A DNA stretch of 9,965 nt from JBOFWL01 sp051653605 (GTDB lineage: Bacteria > Spirochaetota > Brevinematia > Brevinematales > Brevinemataceae), in assembly GCA_051653605.1 (NCBI GenBank), contig JBOFWL010000153.1, positions 1 to 9,965 of the forward strand, read 5' to 3'. The position numbers were made by a program, and so were the translations under genes. The notes beneath the pieces were generated by a model that searched no databases, had not been told where the DNA came from, and saw only the letters and a program-made list of their open reading frames with translations. Of the stretch, positions 1-5,010 are shown in pieces; the first letter of the stretch is position 1; every line of letters starts with the position of its first letter.

Positions 1-6
1 TACAGT

Positions 7-64
7 CTCCTTTACGTATTTTCTTCATCGTTAATATCATAAAGAAAAATTGTATGATTGGGAA
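7..64 (-). promoter_or_regulatory. Promoter and ribosome binding site of a leftward gene outside the window
   Basis: On the minus strand, AAAGGAG (13-7) is followed by six bases before the window edge, so a start codon is expected just beyond position 1. Upstream are TTCCCA (64-59) and TATGAT (41-36) with a 17-base spacer, a plausible sigma-A promoter. The -35 overlaps the arm of the stem-loop at 61-85, which might therefore influence expression. The ribosome binding site is convincing; the promoter is a weaker call. Confidence 0.4.
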
Positions 65-91
65 GTAGGGATTTTCTCTACTTCCTATTTT
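61..91. terminator. Stem-loop with T-rich flank, possible terminator
   Basis: GGAAGTAGGG (61-70) pairs with CTCTACTTCC (76-85) over ten base pairs with one G-T wobble, leaving a five-base loop. On the plus strand it is followed by TATTTTATTT, as in an intrinsic terminator. No plus-strand gene ending here is visible, so it may instead insulate the end of the inserted element or sit in the leader of the leftward gene. Confidence 0.4.
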
Positions 92-133
92 ATTTGCCAA
101 CTATTATTTTACACTTACCAACTTCGACTATAC

Positions 134-556
134 TCACAACTTTATGACTTCTTGAATACTTGGGTTTCCATCGCCCTTATCGTGCAAAGCAAAATCCGCA
201 CACATCCCAACCGACACAAAAGTATCGTTGACATACGCACGGACTAATGCAAGCTGTGCCTTTCTGTCAAGCTCGACAGGCAAGGCGATTTCAATATCAC
301 GGGCAAGTTGGGCATCACTTTGTTTCTCGAAAAGTTCTACGCTGTTCCAGAGAGTTTTTCGCTCTCCAAGTTCGGGCGGTGCGTTGGATGGTAGCAAGAT
401 TTCAGCGTGAACAATGCCGCCTTTTTTCGTGTAGTCGTGCAGCTCTCCATCCCATTCATTTGTGATTTTTGTACCGCTACGGTAAGCGGCGGCGGCAACC
501 ACGCTTTTGCCTTTGCTACGCTGCACAAGTTTAATGTGACAATGGTAAAGCGCCAT
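134..556 (-). pseudogene. mobL: MobA/MobL relaxase, truncated before the histidine motif
   Basis: This is the N-terminus of a MobA/MobL-family conjugative relaxase, the enzyme that nicks oriT and leads the transferred strand. The start MALYHCHIKL, the AAAAYRSG block (21-28), NEWDG, HDYTKKGG and the run up to HDKGDGNP (125-132) are family hallmarks. The next residues should be the metal-binding HxH motif, but the frame instead reads eight unrelated residues and stops. Intact relatives are several hundred residues long, so over half the protein and its metal site are missing. The start has a strong AAGGAGG site and lies directly downstream of the oriT, as expected for a mob gene. The remainder may lie beyond the inserted DNA to the left. 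The family call is secure; whether precise excision could restore the gene is unknown. Confidence 0.9.
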
Positions 557-599
557 GAGTAGACCTCCTTAGTGGGTTTCATTTAGACTTGTTGACAAG

Positions 600-750
600 A
601 AATATTCTCCGCAGAGAATGTTGCTTGTCGGCAAGTTCGCAAGGGGTTTGGGGAGTGCAGCTCCCCATCGTGAGCTTTGCTCACAAAGCTGTCTGCAAGA
701 CCGCACAGCACCCGTAAGGGTGTATAAGTGCGCCCTTGTACTCAAGGGAG
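600..750 (+). other. oriT: Origin of transfer (oriT), MOBQ/RSF1010-type nick region
   Basis: The plus strand carries TAAGTGCGCCCT at 725-736, the conserved nick core of RSF1010-type (MOBQ) origins, where cleavage falls between G and CCCT, here 732/733. Just 5' of it is the perfect inverted repeat CACCC-GTAA-GGGTG (709-722), matching the hairpin-then-nick layout of RSF1010. A second repeat, CCCTTG-TACT-CAAGGG (733-748), begins at the nick. Three further perfect stem-loops lie at 604-619, 650-666 and 670-684. The region lies between the DUF3847 gene and mobL, where a cognate oriT belongs. If the polarity follows RSF1010, DNA to the right of 733 would enter the recipient first and mobL last. Confidence 0.75.
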
Positions 751-771
751 GGATTGCGTTCCTCGGTGGTA

Positions 772-997
772 TCAGCGTTTTTGTTGCAGAAATGCTTTGA
801 CCTGTTCGCCCGTCATGGCGGCTATTTCGGGAAAAACACTCTCCAAAATTGCACCCTGTTCAATAAGGCGGTGGGTGCTGTACTCTGCGTTCCTCTTTGT
901 GCTTGCGGTTCAGTAGGATTTTCTGCCTGTTTTCAAGCTGTTTGATTTCCTTTTCAATTTCAGATTTTTCCATCTGCAATGCTTTTAGTTCTTTCAT
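772..997 (-). pseudogene. DUF3847 family protein, frameshifted
   Basis: A short coiled-coil protein that in clostridial elements usually sits between the sigma-like gene and mobL; its function is not established. Translation from ATG 997, behind AGGAGGTCACC, gives a Lys/Glu-rich helix (MKELKALQMEKSEIEKEI and onward) and then stops at 860-862 after 45 residues. The +1 frame from about 880 continues with the expected C-terminus, THRLIEQGAILESVFPEI then MTGEQVKAFL, and ends at TGA 772-774. One extra base, or two missing, near 875-882 (codons GTA CAG CAC) explains this. The restored protein would have about 75 residues. DUF3847 is assigned from memory of the family pattern. The break may be real decay or a sequencing error. 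Confidence 0.7.
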
Positions 998-1006
998 GGT
1001 GACCTC

Positions 1007-1460
1007 CTAAATCCACTTTTGTTTTTTGAAATGCTTGTGTAGCTTTTTGACAGCCGCACGAACGCTGTCACTTACCTGTGATGGACTAACACCCTCGGCG
1101 GCGGCTATCTCTCTGACTTTCATGCCTAACAAATATCGGGCGTGCAAGCGGCGTGCCTGTGTGGGCGTAAGGATTGCAAAAGACTCCTGCATATGTATCA
1201 GCAAACGCTCATGTGCTATCTGTTCCTCCCACTTAATCATGTAATCTTCGGGTGATGGCTGTGCCCAACCGATTGCATCATTTTCGATGCCGTCTTCACA
1301 CCAGAGAGAAAAAAGCCTTGTGGTAAAACCGCTTTCGCTCATAGTTGTTTTCTGCACGGAGCATGAGCAAAAGTGCCTCGGCTACCTCGTCCGACACTTC
1401 GATAAAAGTGTCCTTTTTGTAGGTGGGGTAGTAATACTTTCTTAGATTGATAATCGCCAT
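1007..1460 (-). pseudogene. Sigma-70-like helix-turn-helix regulator, frameshifted
   Basis: This is the sigma-like regulator commonly found beside DUF3847 and mobL. ATG 1460, behind GGAGG, starts MAIINLRKYYYPTYKKD and continues to FYHKAFFSLV, where TGA at 1296-1298 stops it after 54 residues. The +1 frame picks up at once with CEDGIENDAIGWAQPSPEDY and runs to 1007. It includes a region-4-like helix-turn-helix (LTPTQARRLHARYLLGMKVREIAAAEGVSPSQVS in two adjoining stretches) and a basic C-terminus. Loss of two bases between CTGG and TGTGAAGAC, restoring an Asp-Cys-Glu-Asp run, would explain it. The restored length is about 150 residues. The C-terminal part could start at an internal ATG at 1357, but no ribosome binding site stands out there. 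It would probably have driven mob-region expression. Confidence 0.75.
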
Positions 1461-1482
1461 TGGCTAAACCTCCAAATGCGAA

Positions 1483-1510
1483 AAGGACAGGCGAAAAATC
1501 GTCTGTCCTT
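1483..1510 (-). terminator. Intergenic stem-loop between the two sigma-like genes
   Basis: AAGGACAGGCGA (1483-1494) pairs with TCGTCTGTCCTT (1499-1510), twelve base pairs with one wobble and an AAAA loop. On the minus strand only two to four T residues follow, so it would be a weak terminator or a processing/attenuation hairpin between the upstream sigma gene and the frameshifted one. Confidence 0.4.
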
Positions 1511-1546
1511 CTCGAAATTATGATGGGGAAAATATCCCCTCACTGT

Positions 1547-1975
1547 TTAGCCCGAAAACGGCGTTTCGTTAAGTGTCCGATTGATAAAATCTTGATATTT
1601 CTTTCTGACAGCCGAAATGCTGTGATGTACCGCAACTTTGGAACAGCCACAATGCCGCCCGATTTCCGTATAGCTCATGCCCTCTAAGGCATAGAGAAAA
1701 AAGCGTTGTCGCTGCTGCTCGGTGCAAGCGTTCAGCACCGACATAATCTCGGCAAGGGTTTCCTTACGGCAAACAATTTGTTCGGGGGTAAGTATGTAGC
1801 TGCGGCTGCACTCATTGGCTATGATTTGTTCGTCAAGCTCTCGCATATCCCAGTGCCGCCGCTGCTCATGGGCAAGGTTTTCATCCTTGTGGTCGGCTTG
1901 GTCGAGATAGGTGTAAACATCAATGCTCACATCAACCGACACGGCTTGTCCGTTTATTTTTATGGTTATCTCCAT
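1547..1975 (-). CDS. Sigma-70 family-like regulator of the mobile element
   Basis: A 142-residue protein with a C-terminal sigma-70 region 4 type helix-turn-helix: LNACTEQQRQRFFLYALEG then MSYTEIGRHCGCSKVAVHHS, at about residues 80-120, followed by the basic helix ISAVRKKYQDF. The N-terminus (MEITIKINGQ) looks like a short beta-strand segment. There is no region 2, so it is not a full sigma factor. Proteins of this type accompany clostridial Tn1549-like and mobilizable elements, and their targets are largely unknown. The start at 1975 is fixed by GGAGGAG 8-14 bases upstream; that site partly overlaps the arm of a stem-loop, hinting at translational control. The strong terminator at 2053-2089 separates it from upstream genes, so it needs its own promoter, which I could not identify. 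Confidence 0.8.
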   Translation of the reverse strand: MEITIKINGQAVSVDVSIDVYTYLDQADHKDENLAHEQRRHWDMRELDEQIIANECSRSYILTPEQIVCRKETLAEIMSVLNACTEQQRQRFFLYALEGMSYTEIGRHCGCSKVAVHHSISAVRKKYQDFINRTLNETPFSG

Positions 1976-1985
1976 AACCGCTCCT

Positions 1986-2012
1986 CCATTCAGATTTTTT
2001 TGGTCTGAATGG
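1986..2012 (-). promoter_or_regulatory. Stem-loop abutting the sigma-like gene's ribosome binding site
   Basis: CCATTCAGA (1986-1994) and TCTGAATGG (2004-2012) form a nine-base-pair perfect stem with a nine-base A-rich loop on the minus-strand RNA. The last two bases of the 3' arm are also the first two of the GGAGGAG ribosome binding site of the gene starting at 1975. Folding could partly mask that site. The structure is plain in the sequence; the regulatory role is inference. Confidence 0.45.
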
Positions 2013-2048
2013 GGGCGGTGGGGAACGGCAATGTAACTCTATGAACGC

Positions 2049-2089
2049 AAAAATGCCCGACTGAAATTTGTAAAATCTCAATCGGGCAT
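2049..2089 (-). terminator. Intrinsic terminator
   Basis: ATGCCCGACTGA (2053-2064) pairs with TCAATCGGGCAT (2078-2089), twelve base pairs with one wobble. On the minus strand it is followed by TTTT (2052-2049). On the plus strand a run of seven T residues follows a few bases later, so it may work both ways. It ends the transcript that includes the 21-aa ORF. Confidence 0.75.
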
Positions 2090-2130
2090 AGCTATTTTTT
2101 TGTATTTGGTCGCAACAAAAAGTTACCGCA

Positions 2131-2196
2131 TTACAGGCGGATTGTGATGCTATATTCCTTTTTCAATTTGATAGATTTTGAAAGTATCTGTAACAT
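2131..2196 (-). CDS. 21-residue basic peptide of unknown function
   Basis: A very small reading frame with a near-ideal ribosome binding site (AGGAGG, five bases before ATG 2196). It encodes MLQILSKSIKLKKEYSIT plus three residues (IRL) and stops at TAA 2131-2133. The peptide is Lys/Ile-rich with no signal peptide. It sits between two intrinsic terminators: its ribosome binding site begins a few bases after the T run of the terminator behind the KTR gene, and another terminator follows 42 bases after its stop. A leader peptide, an orphan conserved small protein or a chance frame are all possible. The good ribosome binding site is the main support. I do not recognise it. Confidence 0.45.
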   Translation of the reverse strand: MLQILSKSIKLKKEYSITIRL

Positions 2197-2211
2197 GGCA
2201 ATCCTCCTACG

Positions 2212-2259
2212 AAAAAGAGCCAACAACCACGAGTTTCATTCTCGTTGGTTATCGGCTCT
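2212..2259 (-). terminator. Terminator overlapping the end of the KTR gene
   Basis: On the minus strand, AGAGCC (2259-2254) opens a stem of about 18 pairs that closes with GGCTCT (2221-2216), followed by TTTT. The stem contains two wobbles and a bulged A and has a short A-rich loop. Its 5' arm encodes the last codons of the KTR protein. It should end most SRPBCC-MarR-KTR transcripts, with any read-through reaching the 21-aa ORF. Confidence 0.7.
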
Positions 2260-2436
2260 GCGTCTTGCGTCTGGCTCTTTGATAACAGTCATATTCATTT
2301 GTTCAACACTTATAATTGTTTCCTGCTTGCATTTTGGACAAAAGAGAGGGAAATTTCTTAGCACGGTATCTTCTCGGATTTTGTCACGAGTTTTGTTGCC
2401 ACATATAGGGCAATGCAGCCATATAGACTTTTCCAT
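2236..2436 (-). CDS. Cysteine-rich KTR domain protein
   Basis: A 66-residue protein matching the cysteine-rich KTR family. It has CPIC at residues 9-12, the diagnostic KTR (15-17) in GNKTRDKIREDTVLRNFPL, and a second CPKC pair (33-36), so a small zinc ribbon is likely. The basic tail DARRRADNQRE overlaps the terminator. These proteins are common accessory genes on clostridial and enterococcal mobile elements; their function is not known, and nucleic-acid binding is a reasonable guess. The start at 2436 is supported by AAGGTGG. The gene lies 48 bases after the marR stop in the same direction, so it is probably the third gene of that operon. Confidence 0.85.
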   Translation of the reverse strand: MEKSIWLHCPICGNKTRDKIREDTVLRNFPLFCPKCKQETIISVEQMNMTVIKEPDARRRADNQRE

Positions 2437-2484
2437 CTAACCACCTTTATACTGAATTTGTTTCAATATGTTGCACCCTCGCTG

Positions 2485-2952
2485 TTATACGATTGGGGTA
2501 ATAGGGTTTCCCTCGTTTTTCACTTTCAGTTCCAAAAGCATATCTCGAAAGGGTTCTAATTTTTTTTGTTCCTCAAAGAAAAATAGAGTGTCCACAGATT
2601 CTACGGCCACAATCGCATTTTTAAGTATTTCGTGTCCGTTTTTTGTATTGCAAATTCTATTTGCTCTACTATCCAATTCACTTTGTATTCTTTGCGTAAA
2701 TCCTTTTTTTTCAAGCAGGCGTAATGTAGTCGACAATGTCATTGGGTCAATCATAGAGAAGTCGGATATTTTTTTTTGTGTTATATCTTCAGTTTTTTCG
2801 CTAAGTTCCTCAATAACAGCCAATATAACATATTGGGTGTGTGTTAAATCAAATTGCCGCAATGTTTCTTTAATTGCTCGCTGCCAAAGGGTGGATACCT
2901 GCCAAAAGATTAAGCCTGTGCTTTTGTGGGATTCATATTTTGCACCTTTCAT
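2485..2952 (-). CDS. MarR-family transcriptional regulator
   Basis: A 155-residue protein with the MarR layout: an N-terminal dimerisation helix (about 15-35), a winged helix-turn-helix at about 40-115 (LTHTQYVILAVIEEL, ITQKKISDFSMIDPMTLSTT, LRLLEKKGFTQR), a wing with DSRANR (94-99), and a C-terminal helix. MarR proteins repress transcription and usually release DNA when they bind a small phenolic or other ligand, or on oxidation. The start overlaps the stop of the SRPBCC gene (ATGA, 2952-2949) and has no ribosome binding site of its own, which points to translational coupling. The inverted repeats over the operon promoter at 3371-3402 are the likely autoregulatory operator. The ligand cannot be told from sequence. 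Confidence 0.88.
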   Translation of the reverse strand: MKGAKYESHKSTGLIFWQVSTLWQRAIKETLRQFDLTHTQYVILAVIEELSEKTEDITQKKISDFSMIDPMTLSTTLRLLEKKGFTQRIQSELDSRANRICNTKNGHEILKNAIVAVESVDTLFFFEEQKKLEPFRDMLLELKVKNEGNPITPIV

Positions 2953-3347
2953 TGCTGTACCATAGCAAGCAATCTATCCATTGTAGCTGGCAGATTAGCA
3001 GTTATTCCTTTCCCCATGCCATCCATTTGTTCATCTATACCCCCATCAATAGTAACGACATGTGTGATAGATGTTTCTGTAATGAGGTGGATAAATGATA
3101 CTGTAATTTCTCCTAAGTGGGAGACAGTTGTAAATTCCTTTTCATCAGCAACGCTATCTATGGTGAACGGAAGCGATTGCCCATTTTTCATTTTCATAAT
3201 TCCACAGATACCACGCGCAAACTCACCATTTAGCACCACATTTTCCACATCGGTATCCCATTCTTTCCAAAGGGAAACATTGCTATAAAGCTCCCACAAC
3301 TTTTTTCGGTCAACATTTCCTAAAACTGTTTTTTCATACTTGTACAT
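2949..3347 (-). CDS. SRPBCC (START-like) family protein
   Basis: A 132-residue protein with the SRPBCC/polyketide cyclase-like fold pattern: a first strand (YKYEKTVLGNVDRKKLWELY), the aromatic segment SLWKEWDTDVENV at about 25-37, a run of beta strands, and a long C-terminal helix (LPATMDRLLAMVQ). This fold makes a hydrophobic cavity for small molecules, but no catalytic residues can be named. It is the first gene of an operon with marR, overlapping it by four bases. A natural inference is that it binds or changes the same kind of molecule that the MarR protein senses. The start at 3347 is backed by GGAGG at 3359-3355. Confidence 0.75.
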   Translation of the reverse strand: MYKYEKTVLGNVDRKKLWELYSNVSLWKEWDTDVENVVLNGEFARGICGIMKMKNGQSLPFTIDSVADEKEFTTVSHLGEITVSFIHLITETSITHVVTIDGGIDEQMDGMGKGITANLPATMDRLLAMVQQ

Positions 3348-3364
3348 TGCATTTCCTCCAAATA

Positions 3365-3420
3365 ATAAGCTTGCTTATAATAAGCACACTTATTATAAGC
3401 AAAATTCTGAGAAAAGTCAA
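3365..3420 (-). promoter_or_regulatory. Promoter and MarR-type operator of the SRPBCC-marR operon
   Basis: TTGACT (3420-3415) and TATAAT (3397-3392) are spaced by 17 bases, close to consensus. Over the -10 and the predicted start point lies a perfect 14-bp inverted repeat, TTGCTTATAATAAG (3371-3384) and CTTATTATAAGCAA (3389-3402), with a four-base centre. Each arm is itself a near palindrome (GCTTAT-A-ATAAGC), and an extra half-site, ATAAGC, lies at 3365-3370. This arrangement suits MarR dimers blocking RNA polymerase, that is, autorepression. Confidence 0.8.
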
Positions 3421-3443
3421 TTTCAGATTACAAATAAATTTTA

Positions 3444-3653
3444 CTACTCATCATCAGGCACAAGGGCAATCACATCCGCAAGGTCGCAATGCAGCGTTTC
3501 ACAGATTTTCACAATGGTAGCAAGAGAAACATGCTGCCCCTTGCCCATATTGGCAATATGGTTTGTTGTCAAATGCGCCTGTATCATTAAATCTTTTTTG
3601 CTCATGTTGTGATTGATTAGGGTAATCCATAATGGTTTGTAACTGATTTTCAT
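3444..3653 (-). CDS. Cro/CI-type helix-turn-helix regulator
   Basis: A 69-residue DNA-binding protein of the compact Xre/Cro-CI type: MKISYKPLWITLINHNMSKK, then DLMIQAHLTTNHIANMGKGQ as helix-turn-helix, then VSLATIVKICETLHCDLADV, which is the usual closing pattern. The frame is open upstream to 3731, but ATG 3653 is chosen because GAGGTG lies at the right distance and the protein family starts there. A promoter at 3747-3719 precedes it. Such proteins are common transcriptional switches of mobile elements. It sits just downstream of the broken Maff2 end, at the edge of the type IV secretion relic. Confidence 0.85.
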   Translation of the reverse strand: MKISYKPLWITLINHNMSKKDLMIQAHLTTNHIANMGKGQHVSLATIVKICETLHCDLADVIALVPDDE

Positions 3654-3718
3654 ACTGTTTTTCACCTCATAAAATAGCGAAAATTCCGCTTTTCGCCGCT
3701 GATTTTGTTGCATAAAAC

Positions 3719-3747
3719 AGTATAACACCATAATTGATAATTCACAA
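3719..3747 (-). promoter_or_regulatory. Promoter of the Cro/CI-type regulator
   Basis: TTGTGA (3747-3742) and TATACT (3724-3719) with a 17-base spacer, about 65 bases before the start at 3653. The leader contains a GCGAAAA/TTTTCGC stem-loop with a six-base loop. Confidence 0.55.
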
Positions 3748-3804
3748 GATATAGTTGCAGAAATACTCCTAAAACTGCGACATACACAATCTTTTTTAAT
3801 TCAA

Positions 3805-3963
3805 CTATTTGGGTGTCAAGTGTTTGATACCCTGGCTTTTCGCGCCAGGATTATCATTCCCATATCCTTCCATAAGGTTAATTGCTCCCCAAATACCAAG
3901 CCCTGCTCCAAGTGCTACTACTAATGTTTGTAATGTTCCTACTGCTGATGCAAAAAATGCCAT
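3805..3963 (-). pseudogene. Maff2 family conjugation protein, C-terminally truncated
   Basis: The first 47 residues match the Maff2 family, a small membrane protein encoded in clostridial conjugation modules just before the TrbL/VirB6-like gene: MAFFASAVGTLQTLVVALGA, then GLGIWGAINLMEGYGNDNPG, then AKSQGIK. Intact members continue with a second, glycine-rich hydrophobic segment. Here the frame runs into HLTPK and a stop, giving 52 residues with only one membrane helix. The start has AGGAGG nine bases upstream. The break coincides with one copy of the 9-bp repeat TGTCAAGTG. A pilin-like or channel role has been suggested for the family from position; this copy is probably dead. Confidence 0.82.
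3814..3822. repeat. 9-bp direct repeat, copy 1 (Maff2 breakpoint)
   Basis: TGTCAAGTG, identical to 5709-5717. It lies where Maff2 similarity ends. The pair brackets the relic conjugation block. Confidence 0.4.
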
Positions 3964-4024
3964 AATTTTTTCCTCCTAATTGTGTTTACAATTTTCTTTC
4001 TTTTTTATTTTTTAGTTGTTCTCT

Positions 4025-4084
4025 TTATAATTGATTAAATTGTTGCCCCCCATTTTCTGTAGGTGCTCTTATCCTGTTCTTCAC
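4025..4084 (-). pseudogene. Possible remnant of a small conjugation-module ORF (DUF6133-like start)
   Basis: AAGGAG followed by GTG 4084 opens a 19-residue frame beginning MKNRIRAPTENGGQQ. In clostridial conjugation modules a small membrane protein starting with MKNR lies directly before Maff2, and this scrap sits in that place, 61 bases upstream. The hydrophobic part is missing. Identity is inferred from position and five or six residues only, so this is a weak call. Confidence 0.3.
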
Positions 4085-4104
4085 GTATTTTCTCCTTTTT
4101 TGTA

Positions 4105-4151
4105 CAAAAAAAGTGTAGCTATTAGAGTTTATTTTCTCTAATACCTACACT
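4105..4151 (-). terminator. Strong intrinsic terminator after the MBL gene
   Basis: AGTGTAG plus TATTAGAG (4112-4127) pair with CTCTAATA plus CTACACT (4136-4151), fifteen base pairs with one internal mismatch, followed on the minus strand by a run of T residues. It separates the hydrolase from the Maff2 remnant and could also stop plus-strand transcription. Confidence 0.85.
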
Positions 4152-4233
4152 TCTCTTTCTTATTATCATTTAATTTTTTATATTTTTACTGCTAGCTCAT
4201 ATGGTTAAAAAAATTCTATTATGCTCATTTCGT

Positions 4234-4953
4234 TTACTTAAGAGGAAGCAATTTCATTTTCTGAACATGACTCATATTTTTCTCAAGTGACAAATAAGTA
4301 AAAGGTTGACCATGACCAGGGTATATAAACTTTGGCTTAAGGTTTATGATTGTTTTCCAAGATTCTAAAAATTCATCTTTATTTTCTGCCCAAATAGTAA
4401 TTTTATTTAAACTCGGCAACCCATTCATTGCAGCATCACCGCAATAAAGAGCTCCATCACTTAACATAAGCGAAATAGAATCAGATGTATGTCCAGGCGT
4501 ACTAATTATTTGACCACACAGTAACAAACCTATTTCTTTTTTATTAGCCTCTGTTATTTGAATACATCTACTCTCAAACTCGTTTTTTAACTTTGGATAG
4601 GTATGCTCTCCTTTTCCAAAAAGTTTCATAATATTACAAAACAACAAGGCAAGTTTTGATGTACAGCCACCCTCAAAAGAATTTTGTCCTTTATATAAAC
4701 CATCTAATGACTTATCGCTCATTATAACTTTTAGTGATGGAAGTTCCGACAGTAAGTCATTTAAAAAGCCCGCGTGATCATCGTGAGCATGTGTTAGTAA
4801 AACAAAACGAAGTTCGTCCAACTTAATGTTATGCTTTGCCAAGTTAGATTTTAGTCTTGAAAAACCATTTTCATAGCCAGTATCTATTAGAACATATCCA
4901 TCTTTCAAAGCATATACCCAGTTATTTACCATTCTATTTCCTACATTTATCAA
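4234..4953 (-). CDS. Metallo-beta-lactamase-fold hydrolase
   Basis: A 239-residue MBL-fold metallohydrolase with the full metal-ligand set: HAHDDH at 55-60 (H55, H57, D59, H60), H155 in STPGHTSDS, D173 in YCGDAA and H214 in IYPGHGQPF. Early strands (YVLIDTGYENGF) match the fold. The layout resembles stand-alone thiolesterase or lactone hydrolase-like members rather than secreted beta-lactamases: there is no signal peptide. The substrate cannot be named. The start is TTG 4953, chosen because AAAGGAGGG lies six bases away. A TATAAT hexamer at 5003-4998 suits a promoter, though I see no good -35. It is the only intact gene inside the type IV secretion relic and has its own terminator, so it is probably cargo. 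An acyl-homoserine-lactone lactonase, glyoxalase II-like or resistance role are all open. Confidence 0.85.
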   Translation of the reverse strand: MINVGNRMVNNWVYALKDGYVLIDTGYENGFSRLKSNLAKHNIKLDELRFVLLTHAHDDHAGFLNDLLSELPSLKVIMSDKSLDGLYKGQNSFEGGCTSKLALLFCNIMKLFGKGEHTYPKLKNEFESRCIQITEANKKEIGLLLCGQIISTPGHTSDSISLMLSDGALYCGDAAMNGLPSLNKITIWAENKDEFLESWKTIINLKPKFIYPGHGQPFTYLSLEKNMSHVQKMKLLPLK

Positions 4954-5010
4954 AAGTTCCCTCCTTTCAGAATAAAAAAATGATTTTTCTGTTAACGATT
5001 ATACATATAA

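Larger units (their letters stand above)
1..160. mobile_element. End of an unidentified DNA insertion in the relaxase gene
   Basis: MobL homology stops abruptly at 161, after codon 132. The DNA from 160 to the left edge is AT-rich, gives no relaxase-like translation in any frame and carries leftward expression signals, so I read it as the end of another element inserted in mobL. I see no group II intron signature: no GTGYG start at the junction and no domain V hairpin. I cannot assign the element to a class because its genes lie outside the window. The exact junction could differ from 160/161 by a few bases. Confidence 0.6.

Noticed and set aside
1..160. Group II intron as the DNA interrupting mobL
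   Set aside because: No GTGYG 5' end at the junction and no domain V hairpin in either orientation; the expression signals pointing away fit another kind of element better.
1296..1320. Programmed -1 ribosomal frameshift at T TTT TTC in the sigma-like gene
   Set aside because: The heptamer fits the -1 slippery pattern, but the downstream homologous frame is the +1 frame, so a -1 slip would not restore the protein. A two-base deletion or one-base insertion is simpler.
2144..2440. A 98-codon plus-strand frame
   Set aside because: It is antisense to the KTR gene and its terminator, with low-complexity hydrophobic translation and no ribosome binding site.
3365..3402. Short repeated ATAAGC/GCTTAT units as a CRISPR-like or iteron array
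   Set aside because: Units are only six bases, inverted and centred on a promoter -10 upstream of a marR operon; an operator explains them fully.
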